Shown here piece after piece: positions 52,816 to 61,977 of a DNA stretch of 64,000 bases. Made by a program: the position numbers and the translations under genes. Origin of the DNA: an uncultured Erythrobacter sp. (GTDB taxonomy: Bacteria > Pseudomonadota > Alphaproteobacteria > Sphingomonadales > Sphingomonadaceae); the NCBI GenBank assembly GCA_947488755.1, contig CANLAD010000001.1, forward strand, positions 634,247-698,246, written 5' to 3'. The first letter of the stretch is position 1, and the number at the start of each line of letters is the position of its first letter. The notes under the pieces were generated by a model. The model did not search any database. It was not told the origin of the DNA and worked only from the letters and a program-made list of their open reading frames with translations.

Positions 52816-54293
52816 TGGATTTCTCCCGTTCCTTCGCGCTTGTCGCACCCGAACTGCTGCTGACCGCAACCGGCCTGCTTCTGTTGCTCGTTGCGGCATG
52901 GGGCGGAGACAAGCAGGCGCGTCCCATCGCTATTCTGGCCGTGACCGCCTTGTTTGGTGCCGGCTTCCTGTTGGTGCCGGGTCTCCACTCGGGCGTCGAA
53001 GGGGTCGATACCTTCGCGTTCGGAGGGCTGATGGCAATCGATAGCTTCGCGTTGTTCGCAAAGGCCCTGATCTACCTTGCAGCGATCGGTGCGCTCGTGG
53101 TTGCGCCTGCCTTCTTCAACAGCGACGCCGCCGGTGCGGAGCGGGGCTTGCGGGCAGAGTTTTCCGTGCTGGTCGTCTTTGCGGTGCTCGGCATGAGCAT
53201 CATGGTGTCCGCCTCGGACCTGCTCACGCTTTATCTTGGGCTCGAGCTGAACAGCCTTGCTGCCTACGTCCTGGCATCGATCCTGCGGCAGGACCAGCGT
53301 TCGGCAGAGGCCGGGCTGAAGTATTTCGTCCTTGGCGCGCTCGCATCGGGCATTCTTCTGTATGGGATGAGCCTGCTTTATGGCTTCACCGGCACCACCG
53401 ATTTCGATGGCCTGCGCGTCGCTCTGAGCGGAGAATTGAGCACCGGGCAGCTGTTCGGTCTCATTTTCGTTCTAGCGGGCCTCGCGTTCAAGGTCGCCGC
53501 CGTGCCGTTTCACATGTGGACGCCTGATGTCTACGAAGGCGCGCCGACCCCCGTGACCGCCTTCTTTGCGACCGCACCCAAAGTCGCCGCAGTCGCACTC
53601 ACCGCGCGGGTGGTGTTCGAGGTGTTCGGCGGGCAGGTCGCGGCGTGGCAGCAGATCGTGATGTTCACCGCGCTCGCCTCGATCGTATTCGGCGCACTGG
53701 GCGCGATTGGTCAGGACAATCTGAAGCGCCTGCTGGCCTACTCTTCGATCAACAATATCGGGTTCATCCTGCTCGGCCTCGCGGTTGCCAACGCTGCCGG
53801 GGCGAGCGCGATGCTGGTTTATCTCTTCATTTACGTTGCGATGAGCCTGGGCAGCTTCGTCGCGCTTTTGATGCTGCGCGGCGATGACGGCGATCTGTTT
53901 GAAACCTTCGCCGATATCCGCGGGCTTGCGGTGACGCAGCCAGCCATCGCGTGGAGCCTGCTGTTCCTGATGTTCAGCCTAGCTGGCATTCCGCCGCTGC
54001 TCGGCTTTTACAGCAAGTTCGTGGTTTTTCAGGCGACGGTTGAAGCCGGGCTGGTCGCGTTCGCCGCCATAGCGATCGCAGCCAGCGTGATCGGGGCGTT
54101 CTATTACATTAAATTCGTCAAGGTGATGTTCTTCGACGATCCGGTCGGGGTCGTGACCGGTAAAAGCGGCGCAGCGCATTGGACGGTGCTGTTCGTGACG
54201 GTCGTGATCATCTCGCCATTGGGCTACTTGCTGACGCCCTCACTAACCGATCTGGCGGACAAGGCGGCGGCGGCGCTGTTCGTTGCGGTTTGA
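52815..54293 (+). CDS. nuoN: NADH-quinone oxidoreductase subunit N
   Basis: This 492-residue antiporter-like subunit ends the nuo operon. Visible motifs are LYLGLELNSLAAYVLASI, KYFVLGALASGILLYGMSLL, FKVAAVPFHMWTPDVYEGAP and NLKRLLAYSSINNIGFIL. The start shares bases with the nuoM stop. The stop overlaps a TTG start of birA, so biotin ligase translation is likely coupled to the operon. Confidence 0.96.
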   Translation: MDFSRSFALVAPELLLTATGLLLLLVAAWGGDKQARPIAILAVTALFGAGFLLVPGLHSGVEGVDTFAFGGLMAIDSFALFAKALIYLAAIGALVVAPAFFNSDAAGAERGLRAEFSVLVVFAVLGMSIMVSASDLLTLYLGLELNSLAAYVLASILRQDQRSAEAGLKYFVLGALASGILLYGMSLLYGFTGTTDFDGLRVALSGELSTGQLFGLIFVLAGLAFKVAAVPFHMWTPDVYEGAPTPVTAFFATAPKVAAVALTARVVFEVFGGQVAAWQQIVMFTALASIVFGALGAIGQDNLKRLLAYSSINNIGFILLGLAVANAAGASAMLVYLFIYVAMSLGSFVALLMLRGDDGDLFETFADIRGLAVTQPAIAWSLLFLMFSLAGIPPLLGFYSKFVVFQATVEAGLVAFAAIAIAASVIGAFYYIKFVKVMFFDDPVGVVTGKSGAAHWTVLFVTVVIISPLGYLLTPSLTDLADKAAAALFVAV

Positions 54294-55027
54294 GCCCTTC
54301 GCCGCAGATTGAGTGTGTCGCGCAGACCGGCTCGACCAACGCCGATTTACTTGAGCGCCTCGGTAACGGCACGCCGATTGAGGAAGGTTATTGGCTGCGT
54401 GCCGAGCGGCAGAGCGGTGGTCGGGGTCGCCTCGGTCGCCGTTGGGATAGTCCGGCCGGCAACCTTTATTGCAGCACCATCGTCAATTTGCGCGAGGATG
54501 ACTCGCCCGCGCACAGCCTGTCGCTTGTGGCCGGCCTGGCGTCGTTCGACTGCCTCGAGCGCAGCCTTGCGCCCGGTAGCGATATCGCGCTCAAATGGCC
54601 CAACGACGCGCTGGTGCGTGGGGCGAAGATCGCTGGCATCCTGCTCGAACGCAGCAGTGACAGCGTCGTTGTCGGCATCGGTGTGAATATCCGCCACGCG
54701 CCTGATCTGCAGGACAGGCAAACGACCTCAATTTTGCGGGAGAACGGCGCTTATGCCGAGAGCGCCGAGATGGTGCTGTCGATCCTTGCGGAGCGCTTCG
54801 CAATACGCCTGAACCGCTGGCGGACCGAACCCCTTGCCGCAACCCTCGATGCCTGGACCGATGCAGCCCACCCGATCGGGTCGAGTCTTTCGGTCGGAGG
54901 CGAAGATGAGCGCGTCACTGGAACGTTTGCCGGGCTCAACCAGAACGGCGCTCTGATGCTGCGCTTGGCCGATGGCGCGGTGCGCACTATTCACGCGGGC
55001 GACGTATCGCTCATGGCTGAAAGGTAA
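54290..55027 (+). CDS. birA: Biotin--[acetyl-CoA-carboxylase] ligase, without DNA-binding domain
   Basis: About 245 residues from a TTG that overlaps the nuoN stop; no ATG or GTG closer to the homology start exists. It makes biotinyl-AMP and transfers biotin to carboxylase carrier proteins. Motifs are [12 protein letters not shown], the glycine-rich loop [38 protein letters not shown] and [11 protein letters not shown]. The N-terminal helix-turn-helix of E. coli BirA is absent, so it cannot repress by DNA binding in the E. coli way. It is followed nine bases later by coaX. Confidence 0.92.
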   Translation: MSPSPQIECVAQTGSTNADLLERLGNGTPIEEGYWLRAERQSGGRGRLGRRWDSPAGNLYCSTIVNLREDDSPAHSLSLVAGLASFDCLERSLAPGSDIALKWPNDALVRGAKIAGILLERSSDSVVVGIGVNIRHAPDLQDRQTTSILRENGAYAESAEMVLSILAERFAIRLNRWRTEPLAATLDAWTDAAHPIGSSLSVGGEDERVTGTFAGLNQNGALMLRLADGAVRTIHAGDVSLMAER

Positions 55028-55035
55028 ACTCGCCC

Positions 55036-55827
55036 ATGCTGCTCGCAGCCGATGTCGGAAACACCAATGTGGTCTTCGCTCTATTCGAGGATCAGGATGA
55101 GGGCGGCTACAGCCCGCGCGCACGCTGGCGTATCGCCAGCGACCCACGGCGAACTGGAGACGAATACGCAGTGTGGCTGCTCCAGCTGCTCGCAATCGAA
55201 GGGGTCGAGCGCGATGACATCACGCAGATCATCTTCGCGTCAGTCGTCCCGCGCGCGGACCACAACCTGTCGGTACTGGCACAGAAGTATTTCGGCATCA
55301 CACCGCTGGTGGCGGGAGAAGGCGCGGCTGCGTGGCGCTTCGAAATCGACGTCGATCAGCCCAGTTCTCTTGGTGCTGACCGCGCACTCAATATTCTTGC
55401 TGCGCACCGAAAATATGGCGGCGATCTCATCGTGATCGATTTCGGAACGGCGACCAAGTTCGAGGCGATCGACTTCAACGGCACCTACAAGGGGGGATCA
55501 ATCGCGCCCGGGATCAATCTCTCGCTCGACGCATTGGTCGGCAAGACCGCGAAACTCCCGCGCATTGCGATTCGCACCCCTGAAAGCGCGAGCGTGATAG
55601 GACGCAACACCGAAGATCAGATGCTGATCGGGGTATTCTGGGGCTATGTCGCGATGATGGAAGGCATTGTCGCACGGATGAAGGCCGAGATCGGTCGCCC
55701 GGCAAAGGTGGTTGCGACCGGAGGTCTCGCAATCCTGTTCGACGAGGCGACCGACATTTTCGACGCCGTAGACGCCGACCTCACAATCGAGGGTCTTGCG
55801 ATCCTCGCGCAGCAGGCGAAGGCCTGA
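55036..55827 (+). CDS. coaX: Type III pantothenate kinase
   Basis: The 263-residue protein phosphorylates pantothenate in coenzyme A synthesis. ASKHA-fold motifs are [18 protein letters not shown] (phosphate 1), [28 protein letters not shown] (phosphate 2) and [17 protein letters not shown]. The pairing of birA with coaX downstream of nuoN is common in alphaproteobacteria. Confidence 0.95.
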   Translation: MLLAADVGNTNVVFALFEDQDEGGYSPRARWRIASDPRRTGDEYAVWLLQLLAIEGVERDDITQIIFASVVPRADHNLSVLAQKYFGITPLVAGEGAAAWRFEIDVDQPSSLGADRALNILAAHRKYGGDLIVIDFGTATKFEAIDFNGTYKGGSIAPGINLSLDALVGKTAKLPRIAIRTPESASVIGRNTEDQMLIGVFWGYVAMMEGIVARMKAEIGRPAKVVATGGLAILFDEATDIFDAVDADLTIEGLAILAQQAKA

Positions 55828-55887
55828 TCTGCCAATTTTCCGCTCGTTAATTCGCGAGCCAAATCAAATCTTTCCAAGCGAGATTAC

Positions 55888-57540
55888 GTGAAAAAGAACT
55901 TTAAACCGGAAAACGAATTGCTGTTCCTGGCGCTCGGCGGGTCGGGCGAGATCGGCATGAACGTCAACCTCTATGGCTGTAATGGCAAATGGCTGATGGT
56001 CGATCTTGGCATGACCTTTTCGGGTGGAGAGTATCCCGGAGTGGATCTGGTGTTTGCCGATCTCGATTTTATCGAGGAGCGGACCCGCGACCTGCTCGGC
56101 ATCGTGCTGACCCATGCGCATGAAGACCATATCGGCGCCGTGCCGTACTTCGCCGGCGACTTGGGAGTGCCGCTTTACGCCACGCCCTTCACCGCCGACC
56201 TCGTCGCGCGGAAACTGAAAGAGGCCGGGCTGCTCGGCAAGGTAGAGCTCAATGTGATCGAGGAAGACCACGGTGAACTGACCATCGGTCCGTTCACTGT
56301 CACCTATCTGCCCCTCGCGCATTCGATCGCAGAGGGCAACGCGCTTTTGATCGACACGCCGCATGGTCGTGTTTTCCATACCGGCGACTGGAAGCTGGAC
56401 GATGATCCGATTATCGGTGAGCCGACGACCGAAGAGGAATTACGCGAGATCGGAGATGAGGGCGTGCTGGCGCTGGTGTGCGATTCCACCAATGTCTTCA
56501 ACCCCGAGCCATCCGGGTCCGAAGGCGCTGTTCACCGGGGGTTGATGGAAGAGATCGCGAGCCACGCAGGCAAGCGCGTGCTCGTCACCACCTTTGCCAG
56601 TAATGTCGCACGGCTTCAGACCTTGGGCGAAGTCGCGCGCGAAACCGGGCGGCAGGTGTGCATCGCCGGGCGATCGCTCGACCGTATACTCGAGGTCGCG
56701 CAGGACAACGGCTATCTTGAGGACTTTCCCGAAACAGTAGACTTCAACACCGCGATGCAATTGCCGCGCGGCGAAGTGCTGATCCTCGCGACCGGCGGGC
56801 AGGGCGAGCCGCGTGCCGCCCTCGCTCGCATCGCTGATGAAAACCACCCGCTGGAATTGACCAGTGGTGATGTCGTGGTCTTCTCCTCGCGTCAGATTCC
56901 GGGCAATGAAATCGCGATCGGCAAGATGCAGAACCAGCTCGCGACGCGGGGGATCGAGATGGTGACCGATCGGCAGAGCCTGATCCACGTGTCCGGGCAT
57001 CCCGGCCGCCCTGAACTCGAAGCGCTGTATGATTGGCTTCGGCCCGAAGTGCTCGTGCCTGTGCATGGTGAAATGCGGCACATGCGAGAGCAGGCGCGGC
57101 TTGGCCGGGAGAACAACATTCCGCATTCCGTCGTCCAGTCGAACGGTGACATCGTGCGCCTCGCTCCGGGTGATCCGGGCAAGATTGCCGATGTGCGCCA
57201 TGGTCGTCTTGTACTCGACGGAGATATCATAGCGCCTGCCGATGGCGATTCGGTAACGATGCGTCGGCGGATCGCGCTTGAGGGGGCAATGGTTGTCGTG
57301 CTTGCGCGGGGTGAAAAGCCTGCCATCGAGACGTTCGGCCTGCCTCTGGAAGAAGACCTGCCCGATTTCCTCGAAGAGACCAGCGAGGACGTGCTGAAGG
57401 CAATCGGCAAGCTCAAGGGACGCGACGCGAAGGATCCCGCTGCCGTGCACGAAGCCGCCCGATTGGCCGCCCGCCGTGCTGCGCGTCGCTGGTGCGGTAA
57501 GAGCCCGCAGGTGCGCGTCGTCATGCCGGGGTTGAGCTGA
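55888..57540 (+). CDS. rnj: Ribonuclease J
   Basis: This 550-residue beta-CASP metallo-beta-lactamase, from a GTG at 55888, is a 5'-to-3' exo- and endoribonuclease of RNA maturation. The HxHxDH zinc motif is LTHAHEDHIGAVPYF. Other metal ligands are in PLAHSIAEGNALLI and HTGDWKLD. Beta-CASP motifs are ATGGQGEPRAAL, SGHPGRPELEAL and VHGEMRHMREQA. With RNase E also in this window, the organism carries both decay systems. The DUF1467 gene follows at eight bases. Confidence 0.94.
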   Translation: MKKNFKPENELLFLALGGSGEIGMNVNLYGCNGKWLMVDLGMTFSGGEYPGVDLVFADLDFIEERTRDLLGIVLTHAHEDHIGAVPYFAGDLGVPLYATPFTADLVARKLKEAGLLGKVELNVIEEDHGELTIGPFTVTYLPLAHSIAEGNALLIDTPHGRVFHTGDWKLDDDPIIGEPTTEEELREIGDEGVLALVCDSTNVFNPEPSGSEGAVHRGLMEEIASHAGKRVLVTTFASNVARLQTLGEVARETGRQVCIAGRSLDRILEVAQDNGYLEDFPETVDFNTAMQLPRGEVLILATGGQGEPRAALARIADENHPLELTSGDVVVFSSRQIPGNEIAIGKMQNQLATRGIEMVTDRQSLIHVSGHPGRPELEALYDWLRPEVLVPVHGEMRHMREQARLGRENNIPHSVVQSNGDIVRLAPGDPGKIADVRHGRLVLDGDIIAPADGDSVTMRRRIALEGAMVVVLARGEKPAIETFGLPLEEDLPDFLEETSEDVLKAIGKLKGRDAKDPAAVHEAARLAARRAARRWCGKSPQVRVVMPGLS

Positions 57541-57547
57541 GGCGTCG

Positions 57548-57838
57548 ATGCAGTGGACTTCGATCCTCGCGATCTATTTCCTGATCTGGGTGATGACGGC
57601 CTTCGTCATGCTGCCGTTCGGTGTGCGTACAGCGGAGGAGACCGGCACGAAAAAGGTGCCCGGTCAGGCTGAGAGCGCACCGGTCAATTTTCGACCCGGC
57701 CGCCTCGTAATTCGTGCGACGGCGATCGCAGCGGTGCTTACCACCGCTTTCGTGCTCAATTACGAGTATGGTTGGATCACCGCGAGCGATCTCGATATTT
57801 TGCCAGAGCCCGAACCAAAGCTCGGTGCGACCGACTAG
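57548..57838 (+). CDS. DUF1467 family membrane protein
   Basis: A 96-residue protein with two membrane helices (WTSILAIYFLIWVMTAFVML and VIRATAIAAVLTTAFVLNYE). The joining loop PFGVRTAEETGTKKVPGQAE is the typical sequence of DUF1467 proteins, which are widespread in alphaproteobacteria and have no known function. It starts eight bases after rnj and is probably co-transcribed. It converges with the coiled-coil gene, three bases away. Confidence 0.88.
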   Translation: MQWTSILAIYFLIWVMTAFVMLPFGVRTAEETGTKKVPGQAESAPVNFRPGRLVIRATAIAAVLTTAFVLNYEYGWITASDLDILPEPEPKLGATD

Positions 57839-57841
57839 CGG

Positions 57842-60397
57842 CTAGGTCCGAAAGCGCTCGAGAGCCTGTGCGAGCACGACATACAGCTTGCCGATATCCG
57901 ATCCCAGAATGGTGACCGCCAGCGCATTGCCGTCACGGGTAGAGAGCATCGATCGCAGCATCGCCTCGAAGTCGTGAATGTAGCGATTGACCGCAGCGTT
58001 GAACGCATCATCACGCTGATAAAGCTCGGCTATTGCGCGGGCTTCCCCCTTGTCCACCAGGCGCACCGCACGGCGGGTAAAGATGCCGCGGTCGCCCTTC
58101 AGATAGGCGGCCCAGGCCGTGTCGGTGACTTCGGTCGAAAGCGCTGCGGCTATGTCGATGGCGTTTGAATTCAGGTTGTCGGTAATAAGCGCCATGCGCC
58201 GCGAGAAATCGTTGCCGACCTGCTCTTGCGCTTTTTCCTGTGCTCGCGCGATGCGACGCTCCAGATTGAGCGTCAGCTCGCTTACCTTGGTAAGTTGGTC
58301 TCGCAAAAGGGCAGTGGCCTCTTTCCCAGTCCCCGAAGCTTGCGCGGCGGCGGTTTCGAGCCGCTCGATGCTGGCCGCACTCTCATCCCGGAGTGTTCGT
58401 TCGATGTCAGCGACCACGTCCTTTGACAGCGAGGTGGCCAATATCTCGACTTTCTCACGCGCGTCCTCATCCAGCGTGTCGAAGGCGGCGCGGATCGCGT
58501 CCTCGAGAGCTGTCAGAGCGGCGCGCATTTGCTCTTGTGCGTGACTGGTGAAAGCTTCGCTCTCTTCGGCCAATTGAGAGAAACCGCCGCGCAGCCCGTT
58601 GAGGCGCGCCAAAGCTTCATCGGACTGCTCGGCAAGCCGCGTTTTCAGGTTCTGCAGCGATCCGTCCGTCGCTTCGATCTGGCGCTCGGTCTCGATGAGG
58701 TACTCGCCAAGGCCGTCGGCCTGTCCGCGGGTCTTGAACATGACCCCTGAAACCCGCTCGGCACGCTGCTCAACCGAGCCCAGACTTTCGCCTGCCCCTT
58801 CGATCGCCTGGCTCAGATCTTCGCGACTATGGCGCGCTCCAGACTGGATGATTTCAAGCAGGCGGATGCCGCTATCGGTCAATTCGGCGAGCTGCTCCTT
58901 CGTTTGATCGAGTTCCCCACGTCGGTCAGCGAGAGTGTGACCAAGCGCATCCAGACCTTCGGAAAGGCCTTCGCGCGTCGCGTCGCCCTGCTGAGCGACT
59001 TCGCCAATCAGCGTGCGGAGCGTCTCGATCTGCGCCGTCATTGCAGTGGAATGCGCGACCAGTCGCTCGGTATCGGCGATCTGCGCCTCGCGCCGTTCAG
59101 CTATGGCATTGTCGAGATCGGCCAGGCGCTGCGCCAAGCCTTCGCTCGCCTGCGCCTCGCGGGCGTCGAAGGCATCCTGGCGTTTTGCCATTTCGGCGAT
59201 AAAGCGCTGATCTCGTTCATAGAGTGTCTCGTTGAAACGGACAGCTTCCGCCTGCAATTCGTCCATCCGCCGCTTGGAAGCATCGCTCGCTTCGCGGTCG
59301 AGCGTATCGAGCGATTCCACCGTCTTCGACACATCCTCGTAGAAACGATTTTTGGACGCTTCGAGCTGACCCATTGCATCGGTTTCCGCGCGGCGAAGTT
59401 CTGCAGCGATTGCCTTGGACTCCGCCTTCAGAGCATCGAGCCGTTCGCTCAGCCCGGCGACCGCCTGTCGTTCGGCCTCGTCGACTTCGCTCCGATACGT
59501 TCCGAGCTTGTCCCGCAAGGTATCGTAGCGGGTGCCCAGGACTTCCTCGATCTGCGCAAGGTTCGTCTCGAAACCTGCCAGCGTATCCGTAACCCGCTCA
59601 CCGAGTGCGGACACTTGCGTCTCGCTCGCTCTGCTCGATTCCTCAAGCCGCTCGAAATCGCTCGCGAGCGCTTCCAGTTGTTCGTGCGCGGTTCGTCCGG
59701 CATTGCCGATCTGGTTTGAAACGTCGCGTGCCGAAGTCCCGATCACTGGAAGATCGTCCCGCAGGCGTTTCATATTGGCGAGCGCCGTTTCGCTAGCGCT
59801 GCCGATCTTGTCGACCTGCGCTCCATTGTCTCGGATAAGGCCCTGCAGAGTTTCGGCGTGTTCACCAATCCGGTCCGATGCAATCCGCCCGAGCGAGTCG
59901 AGTTCTCGGGATTGAGTGGCGAGAAATTCGCGTGCGAGGCTCAGTTCGCGGTTGACGATCGAAAGGCGGTGTTCAAGCTCGCGACTTTCGCGCGAAAGCA
60001 TCTGTGCCGTGCGACCGAAACGCCTCGCTTCGGCGCGCGAATTGCGAAGGGCCAGCAGATAAGCCACGCAAACCAGCAGCACCGGCACCGACCAGTCGAT
60101 GATCCATCGCGTCCAATCTGATGGACTGGCGCCCGACGCCGCCGCCAACTCGGTCTGGATCGACCAGCTATAAAGCACGGTCCAGGCAAGGATCGCCGCC
60201 GCCGCGAGAGCCGGCATGAGCCAGCTGCGCTCAGGGGTAGCTTCTTCGTCGGGATACTCGAGATCGTCTTCGGTGAGGGTAAGCTCGTCGGTCGCGAACG
60301 GTTGCGATGACAGGTCTTCGCTCGGGTCATCGGACGAGGTTTGCGCGCTGCGCTCGGCGTCCGGCCCGACGGCCCGGATGTGGTTTCCGCTAGACAT
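57842..60397 (-). CDS. Large membrane-anchored coiled-coil protein, TipN-like architecture
   Basis: The 851-residue protein has an acidic cytoplasmic N-terminus (about 1-57) and two membrane helices (about 59-80 and 99-118). About 620 residues of continuous coiled coil rich in Glu, Arg, Ala and Gln follow, then a compact C-terminal segment (about 755-851). That segment contains WAAYLKGDRGIFTRRAVRLV, RYIHDFEAMLRSM and TILGSDIGKLYVVLAQALER. This is the layout of Caulobacter TipN, the birth-scar polarity protein (about 890 residues, two N-terminal helices, long coiled coil). I infer a relation from layout only. It could instead be another scaffold or chemoreceptor-like sensor. It is divergent from the Hpt-like gene over a 71-base promoter region. 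Confidence 0.7.
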   Translation of the reverse strand: MSSGNHIRAVGPDAERSAQTSSDDPSEDLSSQPFATDELTLTEDDLEYPDEEATPERSWLMPALAAAAILAWTVLYSWSIQTELAAASGASPSDWTRWIIDWSVPVLLVCVAYLLALRNSRAEARRFGRTAQMLSRESRELEHRLSIVNRELSLAREFLATQSRELDSLGRIASDRIGEHAETLQGLIRDNGAQVDKIGSASETALANMKRLRDDLPVIGTSARDVSNQIGNAGRTAHEQLEALASDFERLEESSRASETQVSALGERVTDTLAGFETNLAQIEEVLGTRYDTLRDKLGTYRSEVDEAERQAVAGLSERLDALKAESKAIAAELRRAETDAMGQLEASKNRFYEDVSKTVESLDTLDREASDASKRRMDELQAEAVRFNETLYERDQRFIAEMAKRQDAFDAREAQASEGLAQRLADLDNAIAERREAQIADTERLVAHSTAMTAQIETLRTLIGEVAQQGDATREGLSEGLDALGHTLADRRGELDQTKEQLAELTDSGIRLLEIIQSGARHSREDLSQAIEGAGESLGSVEQRAERVSGVMFKTRGQADGLGEYLIETERQIEATDGSLQNLKTRLAEQSDEALARLNGLRGGFSQLAEESEAFTSHAQEQMRAALTALEDAIRAAFDTLDEDAREKVEILATSLSKDVVADIERTLRDESAASIERLETAAAQASGTGKEATALLRDQLTKVSELTLNLERRIARAQEKAQEQVGNDFSRRMALITDNLNSNAIDIAAALSTEVTDTAWAAYLKGDRGIFTRRAVRLVDKGEARAIAELYQRDDAFNAAVNRYIHDFEAMLRSMLSTRDGNALAVTILGSDIGKLYVVLAQALERFRT

Positions 60398-60468
60398 GGT
60401 CGGACGATACCACAGCGGCGGCGAGGATAAACACTGCTTTAACTTTTCGCGCTGTAGATAACCAAACT

Positions 60469-60792
60469 ATGGCTTATCAATCTGCTTCTCTCGAAGCCAA
60501 TCTGGCGGCGGCGGCGGGCGACGATGCAGCTCTTCAGGCAGAGTTGCGTCAGGCTTTCGTCGAAAGCGCGCAACGGCAGCTCGATCTTCTTTCGCGCGCG
60601 AGATGCGATGGCAACTGGACTGTTGCGGCGATGCGCATCAAAGGGCTTGCTGCCAGTTTTCACGCACAGGATCTGCTAACCGCAGCCGATGATGCACTTG
60701 CTTGCGCTCCAGGAGAGCCGGTCGCTATCCGGCGCATTGAAACGGCGCTGAGTGAGCTCGCGCCAGCGACGGCCACCGCTCAGTCAGCCTGA
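60469..60792 (+). CDS. Hpt-like protein lacking the phosphoacceptor histidine
   Basis: A 107-residue all-helical protein resembling a histidine phosphotransfer (Hpt) domain. ELRQAFVESAQRQLDLLSRA would be the first helix pair. AAMRIKGLAASFHAQDLLTAA matches the AHxLKGxAxxxGAxxLxxxA motif, but with methionine (M55) where the phosphorylated histidine should be. The K58-G59 of the motif are kept. It may bind a response regulator or kinase without being phosphorylated. It is the first of three same-strand genes facing the TipN-like gene. Confidence 0.65.
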   Translation: MAYQSASLEANLAAAAGDDAALQAELRQAFVESAQRQLDLLSRARCDGNWTVAAMRIKGLAASFHAQDLLTAADDALACAPGEPVAIRRIETALSELAPATATAQSA

Positions 60793-60960
60793 TATTCTAG
60801 GCGCATTCACGCGATTTTCCGGCTCCCACGTAACGCTGGTAAGCTCATTTCAGCTGATTTTTGCTAGCGCGTCGGTTTAACCTCAAGGAAAAGGCGCGCT
60901 TTACCGGCAATAGTTAGCTAACAAGTCCGTTCTTGACGCTGACTCAACCAGCACAATGAG

Positions 60961-60975
60961 CTAACGAGCCCTTAA
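60961..60975 (+). promoter_or_regulatory. CtrA-like motif upstream of the 61000 gene
   Basis: CTAA-N7-TTAA (CTAACGAGCCCTTAA) differs by one base from the alphaproteobacterial CtrA consensus TTAA-N7-TTAA. It is about 25 bases before the start of the 61000 gene, and TTGAC lies about 25 bases further upstream. This is a single imperfect site. CtrA control is a hypothesis. Confidence 0.35.
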
Positions 60976-60999
60976 CCATGGGCCGCGTAACGCGGTGGG

Positions 61000-61977
61000 A
61001 TGGGTGAGATGGCAATGGACGGGACCGGACAGACTGCGGTGGAAGCCGTGATGCGCGAACAGCTCGCCCGCGCCAATCGCGCGCTCGGCGGTGTTGCGCC
61101 CGTCCTCGCGCACAAGCTGGAGAGTCCGGGCCAGTCGCTGGTCAACGACGCGATCGTCGCGCGGCTGCGCGGGATGCTAGAGCACCTCGCGATTCAACTT
61201 CTTCTCGCTGCGCGTGAGGTGCCCACCCGCGATCCCCCCGATCGCGAGGCGGTGGATGCTCTGGCCGAGATGTTTGCAGGCGACACCGGCATTCTCAGCC
61301 ACCTATACGCACTCGCGATGGAAGCGCACCTGGCAGAGCGGCTAGAGCGGCGAGGAGCGCTTGACCAAGTGCTTAGCCCGCTCTTGCAGGAACTTATCGC
61401 CTCCGACCGCCCTGCTACGGCCGAACTGGCGATGGAGGCTCTTGCAGCGCAATCGCGCTTTATTCAGGGTCAGCGGCGCATGCATTTGGCGATCGGCGAG
61501 TTGCCAGCCGAACTGTTCGCAAGCACCATCGATGACTTTTACAACGTCGCCGGCGCGTCCGATGCGCATACCATCGCCCGTGGACTTGCAACGCTGCGTG
61601 AGGCTTACGACGAGGCGACGACCCGGCTTGGCCTGTTGACGCGCTTGGTGTCTTCAATGCGCGGCGGGGCCGTCGCCACGTTGGAGCTCGAGCATGCGGG
61701 GCTCGCCCTCTTCGCCAGCGGGATTGCGACTTTGACCGAGCAACCGCGCGATCTCGTGATTCTCGCCTGTCACGAACGGCAGGCCGTGCGCCTCGCATTG
61801 AGCTTGCGCGCGGTGGGGCAGGGGGACAGCGCGATCGACCGGCAGCTTGCACTCCTCGACCCATCCGAATGGGTTCCGGCCGGCATATCGCGTATTCCAC
61901 CCGAACGCGCGGCACTGATGCTCGATGGCGCAATCTCCCCAACCGCGAAGCGGCGGCTAAGCGAGCTCTGGCCATGA
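61000..61977 (+). CDS. Helical conserved protein of unknown function (possibly DUF2336-like)
   Basis: A 325-residue, mostly alpha-helical cytoplasmic protein. The segments SDRPATAELAMEALAAQSRF and RRMHLAIGELPAELFAST resemble the repeat-like core of DUF2336-type alphaproteobacterial proteins, but I am not certain. It has no membrane segment and no catalytic motif. Three ATG codons (61000, 61009, 61015) are candidates; I list the first. The stop overlaps the start of the histidine-kinase-like gene (ATGA), so the two are translated together. It probably works with that protein. Confidence 0.6.
   Translation: MGEMAMDGTGQTAVEAVMREQLARANRALGGVAPVLAHKLESPGQSLVNDAIVARLRGMLEHLAIQLLLAAREVPTRDPPDREAVDALAEMFAGDTGILSHLYALAMEAHLAERLERRGALDQVLSPLLQELIASDRPATAELAMEALAAQSRFIQGQRRMHLAIGELPAELFASTIDDFYNVAGASDAHTIARGLATLREAYDEATTRLGLLTRLVSSMRGGAVATLELEHAGLALFASGIATLTEQPRDLVILACHERQAVRLALSLRAVGQGDSAIDRQLALLDPSEWVPAGISRIPPERAALMLDGAISPTAKRRLSELWP

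Noticed and set aside
51202-52899. A 565-codon open frame on the minus strand opposite nuoM
   Set aside because: Same reason: codon-bias shadow of nuoM, with no recognisable domain or ribosome binding site.
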